Source: Taishania sp037189645
GTDB taxonomy: Bacteria > Bacteroidota > Bacteroidia > Flavobacteriales_D > Crocinitomicaceae
Direction: 5' to 3'
NCBI GenBank assembly: GCA_037189645.1
Contig: JBBCIY010000002.1
Span: 310,001-374,000 of the forward strand
Length of the DNA stretch: 64,000 bases
The notes under the pieces are model-generated. The model worked only from the letters and a program-made list of their open reading frames with translations, had not been told where the DNA came from and did not search any database. Position numbers and translations under genes: made by a program. Of the stretch, positions 50,737 to 59,778 are shown piece by piece. How positions within the stretch are numbered: the first letter of the stretch is position 1; every line of letters starts with the position of its first letter.

Positions 50737-50764
50737 TTGATTTTTTCGCAAAATTTTACTTTTG
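50737..50764 (+). promoter_or_regulatory. Promoter abutting the RsmF-like gene start
   Basis: TTG (50737-50739), a 17-base spacer and TACTTTTG (50757-50764) form a complete -33/-7 promoter. The ATG at 50768 begins 3 bases later, so the mRNA would be leaderless or almost so. Confidence 0.6.
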
Positions 50765-50767
50765 CGT

Positions 50768-52108
50768 ATGGATAAATTCCCTGAAGCGTTTACTCAATAC
50801 GTTGAAGATGATGCCCATTTGGGCAATAAGTTGCTGACAGCATTAAATTCCGTTTCTCCCATATCAGTTCGTAAAAACCCTAAAAAACACAACATTTCCT
50901 TTCCCGGAGAGCGCCCGGTCGGATGGTGTGAACATGCAGTTTTCCTGGAAGAACGCCCGGTTTTTACGCTGAATCCGTTATTCCATGCAGGCACATTTTA
51001 CCCGCAGGAAGCAGGATCAATGCTGCTGGATCACATCCTGAGAAAACTGGATCTTCCTGCAGCTCCTGTTGTACTGGACCTGTGCGCCGCTCCCGGAGGA
51101 AAAAGCACATTGATCGCTTCTTTCCTGGATGGAAACGGGCTGCTGGTCGCGAATGAGGTCATCAATCAGCGTGCGAGGATCTTAAAAGAAAATGCTTCGA
51201 AATGGGGATATGCCAATACCATTGTAACGAACAACGATCCATCGGATTTTAGCCGCGTTCCGTCTTTTTTTGATGTGATCGTCGTAGATGCGCCCTGCTC
51301 GGGAGAAGGAATGTTTCGCAAGGATGAGCAGGCACGCAACGAATGGTCACCTGAAAATGTAAGGCTATGTGCAGGCCGTCAGAAACGGATTGTGGCAGAT
51401 GTATGGGATTCACTTCGTGAGGGAGGCTACCTGGTTTATTCTACCTGTACGTTCAATCCTTATGAAAACGAAGAGAATGTACGCTGGATGGAAGAAAACC
51501 TGGATGCGGCGTACATCCACATCGAAGCGCCGTTTGATTTTGTGCAGGGCAGGAACGGTGTAGGCATCTATGGAATCCCGGGAACCTCCGAAACAGAAGG
51601 ATTTTTCATTGCCGTTTTGAGAAAACAAAGCCACTCTTCCCGGCAAGCGTCATTGGGCAAAAATGCCAACAAAGGACTTGTGAAAATAAAAGACCCCGGG
51701 TTTTTGAAGGACTGGGTACGACCGGGGAACACCGCTTTTTATGCATGGAATGAATCCGTCCTTGCTGTTCCTTCGGAATGGGAGAAAGAATGCCGGGTGG
51801 TCCAGGATAATTTACACATTATTAAATGGGGAGTTACCATAGGTGAGCATGCCCGGAAAGGACTGATCCCCGATCATGACCTGTTGATGTGCCATGACCT
51901 GAGATTACCATATCCCGGCATTGAACTGGAAGAAAAACAGGCATTGCTTTACCTTCATGGCGATACATTCCCCCTTTCCGGGACAATTGCGAATGGTTTT
52001 GTCCGGGTAACCTTTCAAAACGAACCATTGGGTTGGATCAAGTACATCGGGAACAGGTTTAATAACCTGTATCCGAAAGAATACAGGATAAGAATGAGGG
52101 TCGATTGA
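50768..52108 (+). CDS. RsmF-like 16S rRNA cytosine-C5 methyltransferase
   Basis: A 446-residue RNA m5C methyltransferase of the RsmB/NOP/RsmF group. The SAM site is LDLCAAPGGKSTL (~100-112). The catalytic pair is VVDAPCSGEGMFRKDE (~176-191, motif IV Cys) and YSTCTFNPYENEENV (~224-238, motif VI Cys). The C-terminal part contains an RNA-binding PUA-like domain (LYLHGDTFP, GWIKYIGNRFNNLYPKEYR), as in RsmF. ATG 50768 is the only good start; the frame upstream begins with TTG two codons earlier and lies within the promoter. Confidence 0.93.
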   Translation: MDKFPEAFTQYVEDDAHLGNKLLTALNSVSPISVRKNPKKHNISFPGERPVGWCEHAVFLEERPVFTLNPLFHAGTFYPQEAGSMLLDHILRKLDLPAAPVVLDLCAAPGGKSTLIASFLDGNGLLVANEVINQRARILKENASKWGYANTIVTNNDPSDFSRVPSFFDVIVVDAPCSGEGMFRKDEQARNEWSPENVRLCAGRQKRIVADVWDSLREGGYLVYSTCTFNPYENEENVRWMEENLDAAYIHIEAPFDFVQGRNGVGIYGIPGTSETEGFFIAVLRKQSHSSRQASLGKNANKGLVKIKDPGFLKDWVRPGNTAFYAWNESVLAVPSEWEKECRVVQDNLHIIKWGVTIGEHARKGLIPDHDLLMCHDLRLPYPGIELEEKQALLYLHGDTFPLSGTIANGFVRVTFQNEPLGWIKYIGNRFNNLYPKEYRIRMRVD

Positions 52109-52178
52109 AATTATACATTGTAGTGTCAATCGCCTGCTATTTCGCGAAAAAAATCTAATTTCACGTAAAATTATACCC

Positions 52179-53237
52179 ATGCGTTTTCTGTTTTTTATAT
52201 CCATTCTCTTTGTTTTTGGTTGTCATTCCGAAACGAAAACCGTTTCACAGGAACGTTCTCCGGAAAATCAACCTGTGCAATACGCAAAGCACTTCCGGTT
52301 TTCAGAAGATAAAAACGGGAACAAGATCGTCGAGATCATCCACCCGGATACAAAGAAGGTAGTCGCTCAGCTGGAACCATTGAGGGAAAATAAGAATGTC
52401 ATCGCTTTATCCGGTACGTTTATCGGGATGATGGACAAACTTGAACTAGCTTCATACATTACAGGAGTGTCTGAAATGAAGTATGTACACAATGAAACCG
52501 TGAAGAAGAATCACGCGAATAAAAAAGTCATGGAAGCAGGATACGATACGCAGCTTTCGCTGGAATTGATTGTGGCTTCAAAACCGGCAATGATCCTTCA
52601 CAGTGGTTACAGCGCGGAATTTCCCCATGAAAAACAGTTTGAGAACGTGGGGATCCGGTGCATCCCGGTCTATGACTGGAGAGAAGAAACACCGTTGGGA
52701 AAAGCAGAATGGATCAAAGTATATGGATTCCTTTACGGGAAACCGGAGCTGGCGGAAGAACTGTTTGCTTCCATTGAAAAAAAATACAATCAGCTGAAAG
52801 AAGAAGCGAAAGACCTGGATCCGTCGGAACTGGTGTTGAGCGGAAATGTAATGGGGAGTGAATGGTACCTGCCCGCAGGAAACAGTTTTTATGCCCGGCT
52901 GTTGAAAGATGCCAATATTACCTACAATTACTATACGTCGGAAGGAACCGGGAGCATAGGCCTGACACAGGAAAAGATCCTGTCCGATAACCGGCATGCA
53001 GCCTACTGGATCAATCCCGGAGCAGCCTCATTAAAGGAACTGAAAATCCTGAATCCGAAAGCAGTCTTGTTCGATGCATTCAACAACGGCCAGGTTTATT
53101 GCCACTCACTGAATGAAAATTTCTATTGGGAAGTTTCATCCATTGAACCGGATAAATTACTTTCCGATCTGATACAGATCACTCATCCTGATTATCAGAA
53201 GAAAGAAGGATTGTATTTTTACACACGTCTGGAATAA
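52179..53237 (+). CDS. ABC transporter substrate-binding lipoprotein (iron-complex/vitamin B12 type)
   Basis: A 352-residue periplasmic binding protein of the BtuF/FepB class, with a lipoprotein signal (MRFLFFISILFVFGCHSE, lipobox FGC). The body shows VIALSGTFIGMMDKLELASY, KPAMILHSG and PVYDWREETPLGKAEWIKVYG, typical of the family's two lobes joined by a long helix. DPSELVLSGNVMGSEWYLPAG follows. Transport of a siderophore, haem or cobalamin-like ligand is inferred; the permease and ATPase genes are not adjacent. Confidence 0.88.
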   Translation: MRFLFFISILFVFGCHSETKTVSQERSPENQPVQYAKHFRFSEDKNGNKIVEIIHPDTKKVVAQLEPLRENKNVIALSGTFIGMMDKLELASYITGVSEMKYVHNETVKKNHANKKVMEAGYDTQLSLELIVASKPAMILHSGYSAEFPHEKQFENVGIRCIPVYDWREETPLGKAEWIKVYGFLYGKPELAEELFASIEKKYNQLKEEAKDLDPSELVLSGNVMGSEWYLPAGNSFYARLLKDANITYNYYTSEGTGSIGLTQEKILSDNRHAAYWINPGAASLKELKILNPKAVLFDAFNNGQVYCHSLNENFYWEVSSIEPDKLLSDLIQITHPDYQKKEGLYFYTRLE

Positions 53238-53302
53238 ATTTCTGCCGGATATTTAGCTGGTAGTCAGTTTTAAATCAGTAGTATGGTTGTATTGCTCAAT
53301 AA

Positions 53303-53318
53303 GTCCTACGTTTAGGAC
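53303..53318. repeat. Perfect 16-base palindromic hairpin upstream of a secreted-protein gene
   Basis: GTCCTA CGTT TAGGAC is a 6-bp perfect inverted repeat with a 4-base loop, 63 bases before the next start. It has no T-run, so it fits an operator better than a terminator; the binding factor is unknown. Confidence 0.4.
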
Positions 53319-53380
53319 AATCAGCTGAAAAACCGGGTTATTTTATCATAATTTTCAAACAACTTTAAAACTGAATAATT

Positions 53381-54619
53381 ATGAAAAAAATTACTACGAT
53401 TTTAGTCAGTATGCTGTTATACGGAAGTATCTATTCACAATCCTGGTCTCCTCTTCCGAATGTGGTATATAGCGGCCGTTACGATGATATCTTTTTTATA
53501 AATGAACAGATAGGATGGGCGGCAAATGGCAGTGGAGCCACTGTTTATAAAACGACGGATAGTGGTCTGACATGGAATGAACAGTTTTCTGCGCCTGAAT
53601 CCTATTTCAGGAACATTGAATTTCTGGATGAAAATATCGGGTTTCTGGGTACGTTGGAAGACCGGTTTTATAAAACGACGGATGGCGGTGAAAACTGGGA
53701 GCTTGTTTCCATTTCTCCTTATCCTGCCGCAATTTGCGGGTTGGATGCTGTCGGTTCGTCCACTGTTTACGGGTGTGGAGCCTACTTTTCTCCTGCATGT
53801 ATCATTAAATCAGTTGATAGCGGAGAAACCTGGGAATACATTGATATGTCGGCCCATGCCACTGGATTGGTAGAAATTCTGTTCATCGATGAGCAGGTCG
53901 GGTATGTTTCCGGAAACAACAGTTCCGGTGGTGTGATCCTGAAAACAACGGATGGCGGGAGCAGCTGGACTGAAATCTATAATTCACAGGTAGCAGGTGA
54001 TTATGTTTGGAAACTCCAGCTGCTTGAAAACAACACACACATTTATGGCTCGATACAGTCCAATATCATGGGGCAGTTGGTAAAATCAACAGATGAAGGG
54101 CAGACATGGGAAGTGAAACCCTTTGTTGACAATTGGGTACAGGCGGTAGGCTTCATTTCTCCGTTACACGGGTGGATGGGAGGACACAATTCCGGTTTCT
54201 ACGAAACGACGGATGGCGGGGACACATGGGATTCATTAGGTATAGGTAGTTATCTGAACAGGATTTTCATCATTCATCCGGGACTGGCATATGCATCCGG
54301 GAAATCCCTGTACCGGTTCGGACACGGATTTCTCGCCACATCGGCTCCGGAAATTCCAAAGGACGATATCCCTGTTGTCATCGCACCGAATCCGCTTTCA
54401 GACCAGCTGAATATAACCATTGATTTTCAGCATACGGACAACCTTGTAGCAGAACTGTACGACAACAGCGGGAAGTTTATCAAATGTCTGGTGATTGACA
54501 AAGTTGAAAGTGCCCAGTTGCGGAACTATTCCTTTGACTTCCCCTATGAACCTGGATCTTATTCGGTCAATATTCATACCAATAATGGCCGGAGGTCTTT
54601 TGCCATTGTAAAACAATAG
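53381..54619 (+). CDS. Secreted BNR-repeat (Ycf48-like) protein with T9SS sorting domain
   Basis: A 412-residue exported protein with a signal peptide (MKKITTILVSMLLYGSIYSQ). Six BNR/Asp-box repeats are visible, for example YKTTDSGLTW, YKTTDGGENW, IKSVDSGETW, LKTTDGGSSW, VKSTDEGQTW and YETTDGGDTW. They form a beta-propeller like Ycf48 or sialidase-type proteins; no catalytic residues are evident. The last ~75 residues (VIAPNPLSDQLNITI to a FAIVKQ end) form a type A T9SS sorting domain, so it is delivered to the cell surface or medium. Its function is unknown. Confidence 0.92.
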   Translation: MKKITTILVSMLLYGSIYSQSWSPLPNVVYSGRYDDIFFINEQIGWAANGSGATVYKTTDSGLTWNEQFSAPESYFRNIEFLDENIGFLGTLEDRFYKTTDGGENWELVSISPYPAAICGLDAVGSSTVYGCGAYFSPACIIKSVDSGETWEYIDMSAHATGLVEILFIDEQVGYVSGNNSSGGVILKTTDGGSSWTEIYNSQVAGDYVWKLQLLENNTHIYGSIQSNIMGQLVKSTDEGQTWEVKPFVDNWVQAVGFISPLHGWMGGHNSGFYETTDGGDTWDSLGIGSYLNRIFIIHPGLAYASGKSLYRFGHGFLATSAPEIPKDDIPVVIAPNPLSDQLNITIDFQHTDNLVAELYDNSGKFIKCLVIDKVESAQLRNYSFDFPYEPGSYSVNIHTNNGRRSFAIVKQ

Positions 54620-54691
54620 TGTTTTTCTGAGCAGAAAAGCGGGGCATGTTTGTTTTTGAGGTAAAATCGATGGGAATTCAGCCTTAAATCT

Positions 54692-54699
54692 TACCTTTG
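54692..54699 (+). promoter_or_regulatory. -7 promoter element abutting the hemJ start
   Basis: TACCTTTG is a perfect TAnnTTTG ending 4 bases before the ATG at 54704, implying a leaderless or near-leaderless mRNA. No -33 TTG at the usual distance was seen. Confidence 0.45.
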
Positions 54700-54703
54700 C
54701 CGC

Positions 54704-55240
54704 ATGAGTTTTGAGACGATAAAAGCATTGCACATCATTTTTATGGTAAGCTGGTTTGCAGGGCTTTTCTATATTGTTCGTTTGTTTATTTATCATACCG
54801 AAGCACAGGAACGACCCGTAACAGAACGCAATATTCTCTCAGAACAGTTTGTTGAGATGGAAAAAAAACTGTGGTGGATCATCACGACTCCCGCCATGAT
54901 CCTCACTGCTGCTTGCGGCGTGGCGATGTTCCTGTACCCTGGTCACGGTTACCTGATCTACCAGCCGTGGATGCATGTAAAGCTTGTGTTTGTCGTATTG
55001 CTGCTGATTTACCACTTCGCGTGCCAGAAGATCCTGTTTGATTTAAAGAACGGGAAATTCAAATGGACTTCGCAGGGACTTCGTATCTGGAATGAAGTTG
55101 CTACCCTGGCGCTGGTTGCGATCGTGTTCATTGCCATCACCAAAGGTGCGATGAACTGGTGGAAAGGAACCATCGGTTTCTTTGGAGTAGCAGTTGGATT
55201 AATGCTGCTGATTAAGTTGTACAAGCGGTTGAGAAAATGA
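54704..55240 (+). CDS. hemJ: Protoporphyrinogen IX oxidase, HemJ/CopD family
   Basis: A 178-residue membrane protein of the HemJ (UPF0093/CopD-like) family, which oxidises protoporphyrinogen IX to protoporphyrin IX in haem synthesis. The conserved His is in IKALHIIFMVSWFAGLFYIV (residue ~10). YLIYQPWMHVKL carries the second conserved His, and RIWNEVATLALV holds the RxxNE motif. Four membrane helices are predicted. The CAP-domain gene overlaps its stop by 4 bases. Confidence 0.9.
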   Translation: MSFETIKALHIIFMVSWFAGLFYIVRLFIYHTEAQERPVTERNILSEQFVEMEKKLWWIITTPAMILTAACGVAMFLYPGHGYLIYQPWMHVKLVFVVLLLIYHFACQKILFDLKNGKFKWTSQGLRIWNEVATLALVAIVFIAITKGAMNWWKGTIGFFGVAVGLMLLIKLYKRLRK

Positions 55241-57522
55241 TGAAATATATCCTGTCTTTCATCCTGTTGCTTCCTCTTGTTACTAACGCCCAATTGTCGG
55301 TCAGAGATACCGAATTGTTGCGAGCTGAACTTGCAGGGAAAATCAATCACCTGAGAAATAGTTTGGGACTTAGATCATTGATTTTTAATGATACATTAAG
55401 GAAAGCAGCTGAATTCCACAGTGAATACATGGTGAAAAACAATGTGCTGACACATGATCAAAAACAAAGTAACTATAAAACACCGGAAAAACGGGTTCAT
55501 GCTTTTGGAGGTGAAGTGTTTGAACTAATCGGGGAAAATGTTTTGTATTCCAGGCCTCAGAAATTTCCCGCGACTAAAAAAAGTATTGCTATACTGGCAG
55601 ATGAGATGTTTAACAGCTGGAAAAATTCTCCTCCACATTATGCCAATATGACACATCCGGAATATGTTTATGGTGACTTAGGGTTTGGTGTCACTGAGAA
55701 TCAGGTCGTTTACGCCACCCATGTGTTCGGTAAGAAAGGGTATATTGTCTGGGGGCAGATCTCATCAAATGCGTTCGGGTTAAAAAAAGCTGGAGATGAC
55801 TGTGGTAAAGGATATGAACGTTACCAGAATATAATGATGAATATGGGGAACAAACTTCACATTGAAGGCAATGAAGTTACCTTGCGGTATCACAATATTC
55901 ATCTTTTATCCGAAATTATCTCGCAGCCGAACGACGGATTTGCAGTTGACCTCGTAGCAAGAGATCAGGTACCCTGCGGAAAAGAAAACCAGTTGGATGT
56001 TTCACAGATTTATGATGGAATATTACTCAAACCGGTTTACAGGCAGGAATTATTTTCCGGTAACAGGGCCGAAGGAAATCACAGGATAATAACGAAAGTA
56101 GGTGAGATTCCTCCGGAGTTGAATTCCAGTGATTATTCGCCATCACTTATTTTCATCAAGGACGGAAAGGCCTGTAACTACGTATATCCAGCCGAAGTCT
56201 ATTCAAGAATATATGAGTTACGTGATTTTACGCCGATTGTAAAAGATGAACCTGATGTTGCTTTCCGAAAAGAGGGAATTATACGCTCCCGGCATATTCA
56301 TTATGAATTCAGGACGAATCAGATTATCCCGGAAAAATTTCCGGTTATTGAACCGGGTGAAAACATTCATTCTGTGATAATCCATTCATATAGCTCGGTG
56401 GAGGGAGATTCCATCAATAATAAGAGGCTGCATTCTGCCCGTGCTGCAGCTGTAAAAAGACACATTCAATCTGGTGCAGCAGTTGCAGACGAATTATTTT
56501 CAGCGCAATCGGAAGAAAACTGGAGTTTGATGAGGTTTCAGCTGAATTACTTTAAACAAGACAGTCTTGCATTGCTCAGTGAGGATTCACTCAAAAAAAT
56601 AATCAGGAACCGGAGCTATGATTTACCCTGGGATTCTTTGCTTTATGAGCAGAGGCGTTCCGTGGCAGTGATTAACTATTCCGGAAATTTTGAAGAAGAT
56701 TTTGCAACAATAGGAGAATTTAACCTGAGGACAGCAGTGGCAACGGGAAATATTGATCTGGTAAATAAATCTTTGTATTCAATGTATATGAACCAGGATT
56801 ATTATCCTTCGATCTTATTTGAACCCCAGATTATGGAGTTTTTTAAGAAAAATCCGGGTGCAGTTGCTAATTATACAGCTTTGCTGTCGCACGAATTTTA
56901 TGCTGATCTGCATCAAACGGTTATATTTATGAACCACTGGTTGAATAACCCGGACGATTTAAGTGCAGATGCAAAAACAAATTTACTTCACCTTTATACC
57001 CTGCTTGGAGAATATTTTTTAGATAACTGGGACGTTTCCTCCGAGCGGTTGTCCAATGTAGTTCACCCCGCAAAGATGGAAAAGTTTATTACAAATAAAC
57101 TACCGGATGAGCTGGTATTGAACCTTCATCTGGTTTTCATCAGCTACTTTGGACAAATCAACGACAGCCAGGGAATTTCCAGGTCATTCTATTTTATTTC
57201 AGATTATTTTAAACCAAAGACATTACATCCCGAAGATGATGTTTCCCTGGCTTTGTTTTTCAATAAATGGAGCATGTATCAGATGGCGGTAGAATATTTA
57301 ATCCCGAAGTTCAAACAGAATCAACTGAATGAAGACGGTGTGTTTATTCTGGGTACAAACATGAATCTTTCTCAGATTGAAAATACATCGAAGTTATATC
57401 TGGATGTTCATAAAAAAGCAGTTTCCATGAACAGGGAAAGATGGTGTGAGTGGCTGGAACAGGATTTTCAAATCAGAAGAAACGCACATATAAAGCAGTT
57501 GTATTGTGAGACTTGTAACTAA
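55237..57522 (+). CDS. Exported CAP-domain protein with OmpA-like region
   Basis: A 761-residue protein with a signal peptide (MMKYILSFILLLPLVTNAQ). Residues ~25-175 form a CAP/SCP domain (INHLRNSLGLRSLIFNDTLR, FHSEYM, LIGENVLYS, SWKNSPPHYANMTHPEYVYG), the fold of PR-1 and bacterial CAP proteins. Around residues 370-410 the segment VIIHSYSSVEGDSINNKRLH with ARAAAVKRHIQ resembles the peptidoglycan-binding OmpA C-terminal domain, though the C-terminal half of that domain is irregular. The last ~250 residues are helical and of unknown type. Its codon use is more AT-rich than hemJ upstream. The 4-base overlap with hemJ suggests coupling. Confidence 0.82.
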   Translation: MMKYILSFILLLPLVTNAQLSVRDTELLRAELAGKINHLRNSLGLRSLIFNDTLRKAAEFHSEYMVKNNVLTHDQKQSNYKTPEKRVHAFGGEVFELIGENVLYSRPQKFPATKKSIAILADEMFNSWKNSPPHYANMTHPEYVYGDLGFGVTENQVVYATHVFGKKGYIVWGQISSNAFGLKKAGDDCGKGYERYQNIMMNMGNKLHIEGNEVTLRYHNIHLLSEIISQPNDGFAVDLVARDQVPCGKENQLDVSQIYDGILLKPVYRQELFSGNRAEGNHRIITKVGEIPPELNSSDYSPSLIFIKDGKACNYVYPAEVYSRIYELRDFTPIVKDEPDVAFRKEGIIRSRHIHYEFRTNQIIPEKFPVIEPGENIHSVIIHSYSSVEGDSINNKRLHSARAAAVKRHIQSGAAVADELFSAQSEENWSLMRFQLNYFKQDSLALLSEDSLKKIIRNRSYDLPWDSLLYEQRRSVAVINYSGNFEEDFATIGEFNLRTAVATGNIDLVNKSLYSMYMNQDYYPSILFEPQIMEFFKKNPGAVANYTALLSHEFYADLHQTVIFMNHWLNNPDDLSADAKTNLLHLYTLLGEYFLDNWDVSSERLSNVVHPAKMEKFITNKLPDELVLNLHLVFISYFGQINDSQGISRSFYFISDYFKPKTLHPEDDVSLALFFNKWSMYQMAVEYLIPKFKQNQLNEDGVFILGTNMNLSQIENTSKLYLDVHKKAVSMNRERWCEWLEQDFQIRRNAHIKQLYCETCN

Positions 57523-57579
57523 TTTGATCAATCTGTAACCTGATACTTCTGCGCTGTCCTCAAACAGGTATTACCTCTT

Positions 57580-57657
57580 ATGAAATACATATTTTCCTTA
57601 TACTTGTCTATATTGTTAACGATTCTGTTTTCGTACAATTGGAATGTGACGAGTTAA
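57580..57657 (+). pseudogene. Signal-peptide-like small ORF, perhaps a gene remnant
   Basis: ATG at 57580 opens 25 codons (MKYIFSLYLSILLTILFSYN, then WNVTS) that look like an isolated signal peptide. A second open frame begins around 57639 in another register and continues with LNSASPVSNVDDLKRYPFN. This fits a frameshifted, decayed secreted protein gene or a very short peptide. The evidence is weak. Confidence 0.25.
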
Positions 57658-57763
57658 ATTCTGCCTCACCTGTTTCAAATGTTGACGATCTAAAACGATA
57701 CCCATTCAACTCATCGGATAGTACGTATCCGGATAATATCGAATTTCGTATTTCCAATTTTCC

Positions 57764-57771
57764 TATATTTG
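57764..57771 (+). promoter_or_regulatory. -7 promoter element at the head of the pigment-type cluster
   Basis: TATATTTG is a perfect TAnnTTTG ending 5 bases before the ATG at 57777. It supports 57777 over the upstream frame start and marks the probable transcription start of the cluster. Confidence 0.5.
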
Positions 57772-57776
57772 CATCT

Positions 57777-58172
57777 ATGAAAAAAAGCGAAATACCTCAG
57801 GATGAAAGCGCTTTAAAAGGGTGGACAAGAGAGGTTTGTTATGCTAAAAATGAGAAAGGTAAGTACGAGCGTGGGCTCAGTACGGGCTGGAGCGTGAAGA
57901 AGGCTGCGCTGGACGGTGCATGGGATGAGGCGAACAGGAAAGTGGAGGAAGCCCTCGAGTTGGTGCGTTCAGGAAAGGCAAGCCCTATTTATTATTTCAT
58001 GGAATTAAAGCTGATGGATCCCGGAGTTCTGGCGCATTACACCGGATTCTGGAAATGGCGGGTTAAGCGGCATTTCCATCCGTTGCGATTTAAAAAATTG
58101 TCAGACAGAGTATTGCAAAAGTATGCAGATGTGTTTGAGATGAGTGTTGAACAGTTGAAAAATTTTAAATAA
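57777..58172 (+). CDS. Small protein of unknown function heading the pigment-type cluster
   Basis: A 131-residue basic, soluble protein (MKKSEIPQDESALKGWTREV, YERGLSTGWSVKKAALDGAW, YYFMELKLMDPGVLAHYTGF, WKWRVKRHFHPLRFKKLSDR). It has no signal peptide or membrane helix. ATG 57777 is preferred over an upstream frame start because of the adjacent promoter. The BtrH-like gene begins 1 base after its stop, so the two are co-expressed. I do not recognise the family; association with aryl-polyene/flexirubin clusters is inferred from position. Confidence 0.75.
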   Translation: MKKSEIPQDESALKGWTREVCYAKNEKGKYERGLSTGWSVKKAALDGAWDEANRKVEEALELVRSGKASPIYYFMELKLMDPGVLAHYTGFWKWRVKRHFHPLRFKKLSDRVLQKYADVFEMSVEQLKNFK

Positions 58173-58173
58173 A

Positions 58174-59181
58174 TTGCAGGAATTCAAACATTATCAGGCT
58201 GCACATTGTGAGAATGGTGTAACGGTGGGGCTGCTTAAACAGGCAGGATTGGAGCAGATTACAGAACCATTGGCTTTTGGTATCGGCTCAGGGTTGTTCT
58301 ATATAGAAATACCATTTTTAAAATTGCAGAGCGGGCCTGCGATTTCATTCCGGACATTTCCCGGGAATATTTTCAAACGCACGTGCAAGGCATTTGACGT
58401 AAAGCTGGTTACAAAAAAATACCGGAACGAAGAAAAAGCAATGTACGAGCTGGATGCGTTACTGGAACAGGGAATTTCGGTTGGCTGCCAGGTCGGTGTT
58501 TTCCATTTGTCCTATTATCCCAAAGAATACCGTTTCCATTTCAATGCACACAACCTGATCGTATTCGGACGGGAAGGAAATGATTACCTGGTCTCCGATC
58601 CGATCATGGAAGAAACCACTACTTTGTCAAGACAGGCAATGCGTAAAGTCCGTTTTGCAAAGGGAGTGCTTGCTCCGAAAGGGCACATTTATTACCCGGT
58701 TTCCATCGGTGAAGTGACCCGTGAAAAACTGGAGGCAGCCATCCGCAAAGGAATCAAACGCAATTGCAGGGACATGCTGCGGATTCCGGGGGGTGTTGCC
58801 GGCGCAAAAGGGATCAATTATACGGCTAAGAATATCCGTAAATGGAAAGAAAAACTGGGAGATAGAAAAGCAGCGCTTTACCTCGGGCAGATTGTACGCA
58901 TGCAGGAAGAAATCGGTACTGGCGGAGGAGGATTTCGCTACTTGTATGGAGCGTTCCTGGAAGAAGCGGCGGCAATAACGGGTAAAGATGAATTGCTGAT
59001 CGTTTCCGAAAAAATTACCAGAGCCGGAGATATGTGGCGCGACAGCGCCGTTCAGATGGCGGGAATTTACAAAGGAAGGTTGTCTTCACAGGCAGATTAT
59101 GATCATTGTGCAGCTATTCTGAATGAGATCAGCGCAGTAGAAAAAGATGCCTTTATGCAGTTGGATAAGATTAAAATCTGA
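58174..59181 (+). CDS. BtrH N-terminal-domain protein (predicted acyl/aminoacyl transfer enzyme)
   Basis: A 335-residue cytoplasmic protein of the BtrH N-terminal (butirosin biosynthesis H) type with a DUF4872-like C-terminal half. The predicted nucleophile Cys is in FKHYQAAHCENGVTVGLL near residue 12, followed by LAFGIGSGLFYIEIPFLK. His and Asp candidates occur in FHFNAHNLIVFGREGNDY and YLVSDPIMEE. BtrH moves an acyl group from an ACP onto an amine; the ACP gene here makes a similar role plausible. The start is TTG 58174; no ATG exists upstream of the catalytic Cys, and the previous stop lies 1 base before it. Confidence 0.85.
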   Translation: MQEFKHYQAAHCENGVTVGLLKQAGLEQITEPLAFGIGSGLFYIEIPFLKLQSGPAISFRTFPGNIFKRTCKAFDVKLVTKKYRNEEKAMYELDALLEQGISVGCQVGVFHLSYYPKEYRFHFNAHNLIVFGREGNDYLVSDPIMEETTTLSRQAMRKVRFAKGVLAPKGHIYYPVSIGEVTREKLEAAIRKGIKRNCRDMLRIPGGVAGAKGINYTAKNIRKWKEKLGDRKAALYLGQIVRMQEEIGTGGGGFRYLYGAFLEEAAAITGKDELLIVSEKITRAGDMWRDSAVQMAGIYKGRLSSQADYDHCAAILNEISAVEKDAFMQLDKIKI

Positions 59182-59200
59182 TACTAATTATCGCTTAAAA

Positions 59201-59704
59201 ATGATACAATTGACCTCAAAAAGCTACTTCAGGCAGTTAAATGTCCTCTTTTTTGCATTCGTTGCGGGACAGTTGTTATTAGCCGCTGTGTTCTTCTTTC
59301 TTATAAAGAATCAGGAAGCTGGCCCTGATTCATCTTCTGTAAATGTATTTATGATCGTGGTATCGATCCTGTTATTCAACGCGTTTATTGTCAGCCATTT
59401 TTTGTATAAAAGGCAGGTGGAAAGATTGAAAAAATACGATACACTTGTTCAAAAGATGACAGGATACAGAAGTGTGCTGATCATCAGACTGGCCATCGTC
59501 GAAACGGCAACGATCGTTTCTCTCATCGCCTTTTATTTAACCGGTGAGCAAGTGTTTTTAGGAACAGCGGGAATAGCACTTGCCTATTTCCTGTTTTTAA
59601 AACCTGTAAAGGAAAAAATAGGAAGAGACCTGGAACTGAATGCCGATGAACAAAGGAAAATCGGGAATCCGGAGGAGATCATCGCCATCTCCGGCCACCA
59701 GTAA
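59201..59704 (+). CDS. Integral membrane protein of the pigment-type cluster
   Basis: A 167-residue protein with four membrane helices (about residues 13-33, 47-66, 88-108 and 113-132) and a charged C-terminal tail (LKPVKEKIGRDLELNADEQR). No transporter or enzyme motif is seen. ATG 59201 (MIQLTSKSYFRQLN) is chosen over an upstream frame start at 59147 that overlaps the BtrH gene. It is in line with the cluster, 19 bases after the BtrH-like gene and 74 bases before the ABC ATPase gene. Confidence 0.78.
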   Translation: MIQLTSKSYFRQLNVLFFAFVAGQLLLAAVFFFLIKNQEAGPDSSSVNVFMIVVSILLFNAFIVSHFLYKRQVERLKKYDTLVQKMTGYRSVLIIRLAIVETATIVSLIAFYLTGEQVFLGTAGIALAYFLFLKPVKEKIGRDLELNADEQRKIGNPEEIIAISGHQ

Positions 59705-59778
59705 TAGCCAAAAATTATGCACCTGGCAGCGTCATCTGCGCTTCACTTTGATTATATTCGTCCTCAAAACAAACATTT

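Noticed and set aside
53520..54240. Short DNA repeats (TATAAAACGACGGAT, ACGACGGATGGCGG) in the T9SS BNR gene as a CRISPR or tandem repeat locus
   Set aside because: They are in one reading frame and encode the Asp-box (TTDxGxTW) of a beta-propeller; spacing and sequence vary as expected for protein repeats.
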